18,033 bases of DNA, from contig JAJFTX010000123.1 of the NCBI GenBank assembly GCA_021372715.1, positions 1-18,033 of the forward strand, in the 5' to 3' direction. The position numbers were made by a program, and so were the translations under genes. Each line of letters begins with the position of its first letter. The first letter of the stretch is position 1. The notes beneath the pieces were generated by a model, which searched no databases, was not told the origin of the DNA, and was given only the letters and a program-made list of their open reading frames with translations. This DNA comes from Methanobacterium sp. (GTDB taxonomy: Archaea > Methanobacteriota > Methanobacteria > Methanobacteriales > Methanobacteriaceae). Shown here in pieces: positions 14,684-18,033 of the stretch.

Positions 14684-15034
14684 ATGAGCGATATTGAGGA
14701 GTTACGTCGTAAAAGATTAGAGGAATTACAACAGCAAGCTGCTCAACAAGCTGCTCAGCAACAATCACCTGATGCTGCAGAACAAGAAAGAATGCGCCGT
14801 GAAGTAGAAGCGCAGAAAAAGCAGGTTATGATGCAGATACTTACTCCTGAAGCTCGGAGCAGGTTAGCCAACATACGACTTACTCGACCAGAATATGTAG
14901 ATCAGATAGAACTTCAACTAATACAGCTGGCACAAATGGGAAGGATTAAGTCTAAAATAACCGATGAACAGCTTAAAGTTCTATTAAAAAAATTAGCAGG
15001 CCAGAAAAGAGATATAAATATCACTTTTAAGTAA
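14684..15034 (+). CDS. PDCD5-family DNA-binding protein
   Basis: The 116-residue protein is a small helical protein of the PDCD5 (TFAR19) family. The N-terminal helix (ELRRKRLEELQQQ) leads into a Gln/Ala-rich segment (about residues 15-32), then the three-helix core with ILTPEARSRLANIRLTRPEY and a C-terminal VLLKKLAGQKRDINI tail. The archaeal protein is often annotated as a DNA-binding protein (the solution structure of the M. thermautotrophicus homologue is known), while the human protein interacts with the CCT chaperonin and apoptosis factors. Its constant position beside eS19 suggests a role linked to translation or folding, which is inference. A GGAGG site precedes the ATG. Confidence 0.95.
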   Translation: MSDIEELRRKRLEELQQQAAQQAAQQQSPDAAEQERMRREVEAQKKQVMMQILTPEARSRLANIRLTRPEYVDQIELQLIQLAQMGRIKSKITDEQLKVLLKKLAGQKRDINITFK

Positions 15035-15080
15035 ACATCTCATTTGGAGTCAGCTATTTGATACTAACTAAATTAAAAAA

Positions 15081-15677
15081 ATGAAAGCAGGTGTACTCTA
15101 CAGCGGAGGAAAAGATAGCTCCCTTATGGCGGTGATTCTACAGAATTTAGGATATCAAGTGGAACTGGTGACAGTGAACTTTGGAATGTTCCCTTCCTGG
15201 AAACAAGCAGCAGATTCCGCATCCAGTTTAGGATTTCACCACCAGATTTTAGAAGCCTCAGATAAAATACTTAAACAAGCTGTGGAAATGATTCTAAATG
15301 ATGGATATCCTAACAATGGACTGAACCATCTCCATAGGCAAGTACTGCACCTGGCTGCTTCAAATTATCCTTTAATAGCTGATGGCACTCGGAGGGATGA
15401 TCGGATACCTAAACTAACTTTAAATGAAATTAGAAGTTTAGAAGATTCAAAAAACATCGAATACCTTAATTTAGCTGGTTTTGGTCATAAAACAATAGAT
15501 AAATTATCGAAAAAGCTTTTTAAGGTAAAAAAAGAGTTAACAAATATAAATAATAATTCTGACTATGAAATAGAAATAAGATACCTCTTGGATCAGGTGG
15601 GAGGAGACGGAACTGCCTCTCAGATATTCCCAGAACACATACAATCAAGAGTAATAGGATGGAGAGAAAATGAGTAG
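15081..15677 (+). CDS. PP-loop superfamily ATPase of unknown specificity
   Basis: The 198-residue protein has the N-type ATP pyrophosphatase (PP-loop) motif SGGKDSS at residues 8-14. PP-loop enzymes adenylate a substrate, commonly a tRNA base, before adding nitrogen or sulfur. Further features are NHLHRQVLHLAA, the charged ADGTRRDDRIPKL segment after the second strand pair, and a glycine-rich end (DQVGGDGTASQIFPEHIQSR). No cysteine pair or zinc ribbon like those of tRNA thiolases is visible, and there is no THUMP domain, so it is not ThiI or a TtcA/Ncs6 enzyme. I do not know its substrate. No ribosome binding site lies just before the ATG, unlike its neighbours. It overlaps the rpl39e start by 8 bp, so expression is tied to the ribosomal operon. 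Confidence 0.85.
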   Translation: MKAGVLYSGGKDSSLMAVILQNLGYQVELVTVNFGMFPSWKQAADSASSLGFHHQILEASDKILKQAVEMILNDGYPNNGLNHLHRQVLHLAASNYPLIADGTRRDDRIPKLTLNEIRSLEDSKNIEYLNLAGFGHKTIDKLSKKLFKVKKELTNINNNSDYEIEIRYLLDQVGGDGTASQIFPEHIQSRVIGWRENE

Positions 15678-15825
15678 AAACAAACCATTAGGTAAAAAAT
15701 TAAGATTGGCTAAGGCCAATAAACAAAACAGAAGAGTGCCTCTCTGGGTGATGCTTAAAACTTCACGAAAAGTAAGAACTCACCCGAAAATGAGACAATG
15801 GAGAAGAAATAAGATCAAGCCATAA
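15670..15825 (+). CDS. rpl39e: Ribosomal protein eL39
   Basis: This very small gene encodes 51 residues, starting MSRNKPLGKKLRLAKANKQN and ending WRRNKIKP. It matches large-subunit protein L39e, a basic, extended protein lining the polypeptide exit tunnel in archaea and eukaryotes. The characteristic RRVPLWVMLKT segment is present. It starts within the last codons of the PP-loop gene (8-bp overlap) with GGAGAG upstream as ribosome binding site, and rpl31e follows 30 bp downstream. No anomaly is seen. Confidence 0.95.
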   Translation: MSRNKPLGKKLRLAKANKQNRRVPLWVMLKTSRKVRTHPKMRQWRRNKIKP

Positions 15826-15855
15826 ATTGGCCCTTATCTTAAAGGAGAACTTAAC

Positions 15856-16101
15856 ATGGAAAGAGTTTACACTATACCATTACGGGATGTTAAAAAAGTA
15901 CCCAGGACCATCAGATCCCCTAAAGCAGTGCGTTTGGTAAGAGAATTCATGAAAAGACACATGAAATCTGAAGATATCATAATAGATGCCTCAGTAAATG
16001 AGAAAATATGGGAAAGGGGAATTCAAAAGACACCACCAAAAATAAAAGTAAAAGCAGTGAAAGATGAGGATGGTACTGTATCGGTCACCCTAGTTGAATA
16101 G
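15856..16101 (+). CDS. rpl31e: Ribosomal protein eL31
   Basis: The 81-residue protein is large-subunit protein L31e, located at the rim of the exit tunnel, where it contacts ribosome-associated factors in eukaryotes. The YTIPLRDVKKVPRTIRSPKAV N-terminal half and the VREFMKRHMK helix followed by INEKIWERG-like sequence (VNEKIWERGIQ here) are diagnostic. An AAAGGAGAA ribosome binding site lies before the ATG. It is followed by eif6 after 7 bp. The L39e-L31e-aIF6 order is a known archaeal arrangement. Confidence 0.96.
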   Translation: MERVYTIPLRDVKKVPRTIRSPKAVRLVREFMKRHMKSEDIIIDASVNEKIWERGIQKTPPKIKVKAVKDEDGTVSVTLVE

Positions 16102-16108
16102 GTAGGTA

Positions 16109-16786
16109 ATGATGATAAGAAGAATAAATCTGGGTGGAAATCCTAATATCGGTGTTTCAATAGCGACCACTGAAAAATTGGCCATTATACCCCCTAATCT
16201 TACACAGGATACTGTGGATTTGATAGAGGAATCACTTGGTGTAGAAACCATAAAAACCCTTATCAGCGGTAGTAACCTGGCAGGAGCACTTTCCTGTGGA
16301 AATTCCAATGGATTCATCCTATCCAAGTATGCTTTTGACCGGGAAGTAGATGCCATCCGATCTATGGGTTTGGATGTTGAGAGGATGCCCGATAGGCTTA
16401 CAGCAGTGGGAAACATCGTATTGGCCAATGATTATGGGGCCATAGTGAATCCTCTGCTTTCAGATGAATCAGTGGAATTAGTAACCCAGATTTTAGATGT
16501 GGAAGTTGTAAAAGGAAGTATAGCAAATTTCAAGATCACAGGGGCTGTAGCAGCAGCCACCAACAAGGGTGTGCTATTACATCCTTCCGCAAGCCAGGAA
16601 GATATTGAAATGGTAGAAAAGATACTTAAAGCCCAGGCAGATGTGGGTACAGTTAACAATGGCACTGCTTTGGTTGGTGCATGTACCGTCGCCACTTCAA
16701 AGGGAGTTCTAGTAAGTTTAAAAACCACAGGTCCTGAACTGGCAAGAATAGAAGAAACATTTGGTTTTCTTGAGGGATATTTATGA
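16109..16786 (+). CDS. eif6: Translation initiation factor aIF6 (ribosome anti-association factor)
   Basis: The 225-residue protein has the pentein (five-fold alpha-beta) repeat of IF6. Repeated motifs are visible as GNPNIGVSIATTEK, LSCGNSNGFILS, AVGNIVLANDYGAIVNPLLS, GAVAAATNKGVLLHPSAS and VGACTVATSKGVLVS. It binds the 50S subunit and prevents joining with 30S, and may participate in late large-subunit maturation. Two adjacent ATGs occur (16109 and 16112); GGTAGGT lies just upstream, and spacing slightly favours the second, shortening the protein by one residue. The stop overlaps the LX start by 4 bp (ATGA), indicating translational coupling. Confidence 0.97.
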   Translation: MMIRRINLGGNPNIGVSIATTEKLAIIPPNLTQDTVDLIEESLGVETIKTLISGSNLAGALSCGNSNGFILSKYAFDREVDAIRSMGLDVERMPDRLTAVGNIVLANDYGAIVNPLLSDESVELVTQILDVEVVKGSIANFKITGAVAAATNKGVLLHPSASQEDIEMVEKILKAQADVGTVNNGTALVGACTVATSKGVLVSLKTTGPELARIEETFGFLEGYL

Positions 16787-17013
16787 AAACGAAGATATTT
16801 AGAATTCAGGGTAAATTCTTGATGGGTAACAGTTTAAAGCCCTTCACCAAAGAATTAAAAGCAATCAATGAAGAAGAAATTAAAGAAAAGATATATTCAG
16901 AATTTGGAAGCAAGCACCATATCAAAAGAAACAAAATAAAGATAGAGGAAATAACTGAAATTTCCCAAGATGAAGTCCAGGATCCTATAATTAAAGCCCT
17001 AATCTCGGAGTGA
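16783..17013 (+). CDS. rpl18a: Ribosomal protein eL20/LX (L18a)
   Basis: The 76-residue protein is archaeal ribosomal protein LX, half the length of eukaryotic L18a/eL20. Signature sequence is KIFRIQGKF near the N-terminus, then PFTKELKAINEEEIKEKIYS and GSKHHIKRNKIKIEEI. It is a large-subunit protein. It starts in a 4-bp ATGA overlap with eif6 and is followed after 4 bp by pfdA; its C-terminal codons contain the ribosome binding site (GGAGTGATT) of pfdA. Confidence 0.95.
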   Translation: MKTKIFRIQGKFLMGNSLKPFTKELKAINEEEIKEKIYSEFGSKHHIKRNKIKIEEITEISQDEVQDPIIKALISE

Positions 17014-17017
17014 TTAG

Positions 17018-17449
17018 ATGGATGATAGAGAAAGGCTCAATAGTTTAGTAAACGAGCTTAACATGTATCAAAGCCAGGCTGATTTACTTAACCAGCAAAT
17101 GGAAACAGTAAAGGCCAATATCGCAGATCTTTCCATTGCAGAGGAAACATTACAAACCATTAAAGATAAAAAGGACACTGAAACACTGGTTCCAATCGGT
17201 GCCGGTTCCTTCATCATCACCGAAATTACCAACACTGATGAAGTAATAGTGGGATTAGGTGCAGGTGCAGCAGTGAAGAAAAAAATAGGCGATGCAGAGG
17301 AAAGCATAAAAGAACAGAAAAAGGACATGGAAGCAGTTCTGAATAAAATAATGGATGAACTTAAGAAAATCACCGATATAATCGTCACCAAAACACCAGA
17401 AGCCGAAGCACTCATCCAGAAACTGGAAGGAACTGGAAGTCAAATATAA
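17018..17449 (+). CDS. pfdA: Prefoldin subunit alpha
   Basis: The 143-residue protein is the alpha subunit of archaeal prefoldin, a hexameric jellyfish-shaped chaperone that takes nascent or unfolded proteins to the thermosome. Two long amphipathic helices (about residues 1-50 and 88-138) flank a beta-hairpin core with the TLVPIGAGSFIITEI and VIVGLGAGAAVKK segments, the usual layout. The GGAGTGATT site 2-3 nt upstream overlaps the LX stop. The next gene, ftsY, is separated by an oligo-T stretch. The linkage between ribosomal proteins, a nascent-chain chaperone and the SRP receptor fits co-translational handling of proteins. Confidence 0.96.
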   Translation: MDDRERLNSLVNELNMYQSQADLLNQQMETVKANIADLSIAEETLQTIKDKKDTETLVPIGAGSFIITEITNTDEVIVGLGAGAAVKKKIGDAEESIKEQKKDMEAVLNKIMDELKKITDIIVTKTPEAEALIQKLEGTGSQI

Positions 17450-17455
17450 ATATTA

Positions 17456-17464
17456 CTTTTTTTT
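17456..17464 (+). terminator. Oligo-T tract after pfdA (possible partial terminator)
   Basis: A run of T residues begins 7 nt after the pfdA stop (CTTTTTTTTTAAA). No hairpin is present. It could cause partial termination before ftsY, whose own ribosome binding site lies just downstream at 17483. Confidence 0.35.
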
Positions 17465-17482
17465 TAAATATTTCAATTTATC

Positions 17483-17490
17483 AGGAGTGA
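17483..17490 (+). promoter_or_regulatory. ftsY: Ribosome binding site supporting the ftsY TTG start
   Basis: AGGAGTGA is 5 nt upstream of TTG 17496. No ATG occurs near the start of this frame, and the encoded FESLKKKF sequence is the usual FtsY N-terminus. Confidence 0.7.
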
Positions 17491-17495
17491 ACTTC

Positions 17496-18033
17496 TTGTT
17501 TGAATCCCTTAAAAAGAAATTCTCTGGTACAATCGGTAAAATAACCGATAAAATATCCAAAGAGGAAGAAGAGGCTTTAAAAAGTGAATCTGCTGCTGTT
17601 GATGAATCTGGGAAAACTGAAAAAACAGTTCAAAAGGACACCCAAGCAACAGAAGAGGTAAAGAAAAAAGATATCCAAAAAAAGGATAAATCTTCAAGAA
17701 TTAATAAACCATGGGGAAAAAGAAAGTCTGATATTGAAGCAAAAGATGAATCTAAACAGACTGGTGAACAAGAAAGTGAAATAACTGAAGAAATGGAACC
17801 TTCTGATAAAGAAAAATCCGGTTTATTATCCTTTGTCCGTCATAAAACCATATCTGAAAAAGATGTGGACGATATTCTCTTTGAACTAGAATTATCACTA
17901 TTGGAGGGAGATGTAGCCTTAGAAGTTGCAGAAGAAATCATAAACTCTGTAAAAGAGGATCTGGTGGGGCGGAAAATTAAAAGACGAAGTGATGTTGCAG
18001 AGTTTACTAAAGAAGCCCTTAAAAAGGCAATAT
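17496..18033 (+). CDS. ftsY: SRP receptor FtsY (partial, C-terminus off window)
   Basis: I translated this frame by hand from a TTG start; 179 residues are visible before the right edge. The protein starts (M)FESLKKKFSGTIGKITDKI, a short amphipathic targeting helix, followed by a highly charged, low-complexity linker (about residues 25-105, rich in Lys, Glu, Asp and Ser) typical of the FtsY A domain. The N domain of the SRP GTPase begins at about residue 109 (LLSFVRHKTISEKDVDDI) with ELELSLLEGDVALEVAEEI. The G domain lies outside the window. FtsY docks the ribosome-SRP complex at the membrane. It follows pfdA by 46 bp, with an oligo-T tract between. Confidence 0.94.
   Translation, partial: MFESLKKKFSGTIGKITDKISKEEEEALKSESAAVDESGKTEKTVQKDTQATEEVKKKDIQKKDKSSRINKPWGKRKSDIEAKDESKQTGEQESEITEEMEPSDKEKSGLLSFVRHKTISEKDVDDILFELELSLLEGDVALEVAEEIINSVKEDLVGRKIKRRSDVAEFTKEALKKAI

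Overview
The window is chromosomal DNA from a methanogenic euryarchaeon, most likely of the order Methanobacteriales (Methanobacterium-like). This rests on the gene set: MCM helicase, aIF2-beta, aIF6, archaeal RNase P protein Rnp4, the NMD3 homologue, AglB, archaeal-type Thi4 and PDCD5. The gene order, AT-rich spacers, GGAGG/GGTGA-type ribosome binding sites and TTTATATA-type promoters agree. Genus level is inference. I see no mobile element, CRISPR array, tRNA or rRNA. This is core rather than accessory DNA.

Left block (1-3580, all minus strand, read right to left): mcm, then eif2b, then nmd3, which runs off the left edge. The mcm-eif2b spacer holds a degenerate 33-bp tandem repeat. The spacer upstream of mcm holds an 11-bp inverted repeat. 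Middle block (3834-5438): an unrecognised small membrane protein with an extracytoplasmic coiled coil (plus strand, possibly leaderless). It converges on a two-gene minus-strand operon of a YfcE/MJ0936-type phosphodiesterase and an FtsJ/RlmE 2'-O-ribose methyltransferase.

Right block (5644-18033, all plus strand): topA, aglB, a DRG-type GTPase, thi4, an AK6/Fap7-type kinase, then a long tightly packed expression operon. That operon runs rnp4, a YhbY-type CRM protein, rps19e, pdcd5, an uncharacterised PP-loop ATPase, rpl39e, rpl31e, eif6, rpl18a (LX), pfdA and ftsY (cut by the right edge). It links RNA processing, ribosome assembly and anti-association, nascent-chain folding (prefoldin) and membrane targeting (SRP receptor).

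The most noteworthy non-coding signals are: a nested inverted-repeat element of about 140 nt upstream of rnp4 that could be a structured leader or small RNA; a perfect 12-bp terminator-like hairpin after aglB; three short palindromes spaced about 32 and 22 bp upstream of the DRG gene; and two different degenerate tandem repeats (33 bp and 30/31 bp) in spacers. Among proteins, the points to note are a roughly 50-residue polybasic cytoplasmic loop in AglB, the PP-loop protein in the ribosomal operon, and the orphan coiled-coil membrane protein. Nothing here is a clearly new multi-gene system. The structured leader is the best candidate for undescribed biology.
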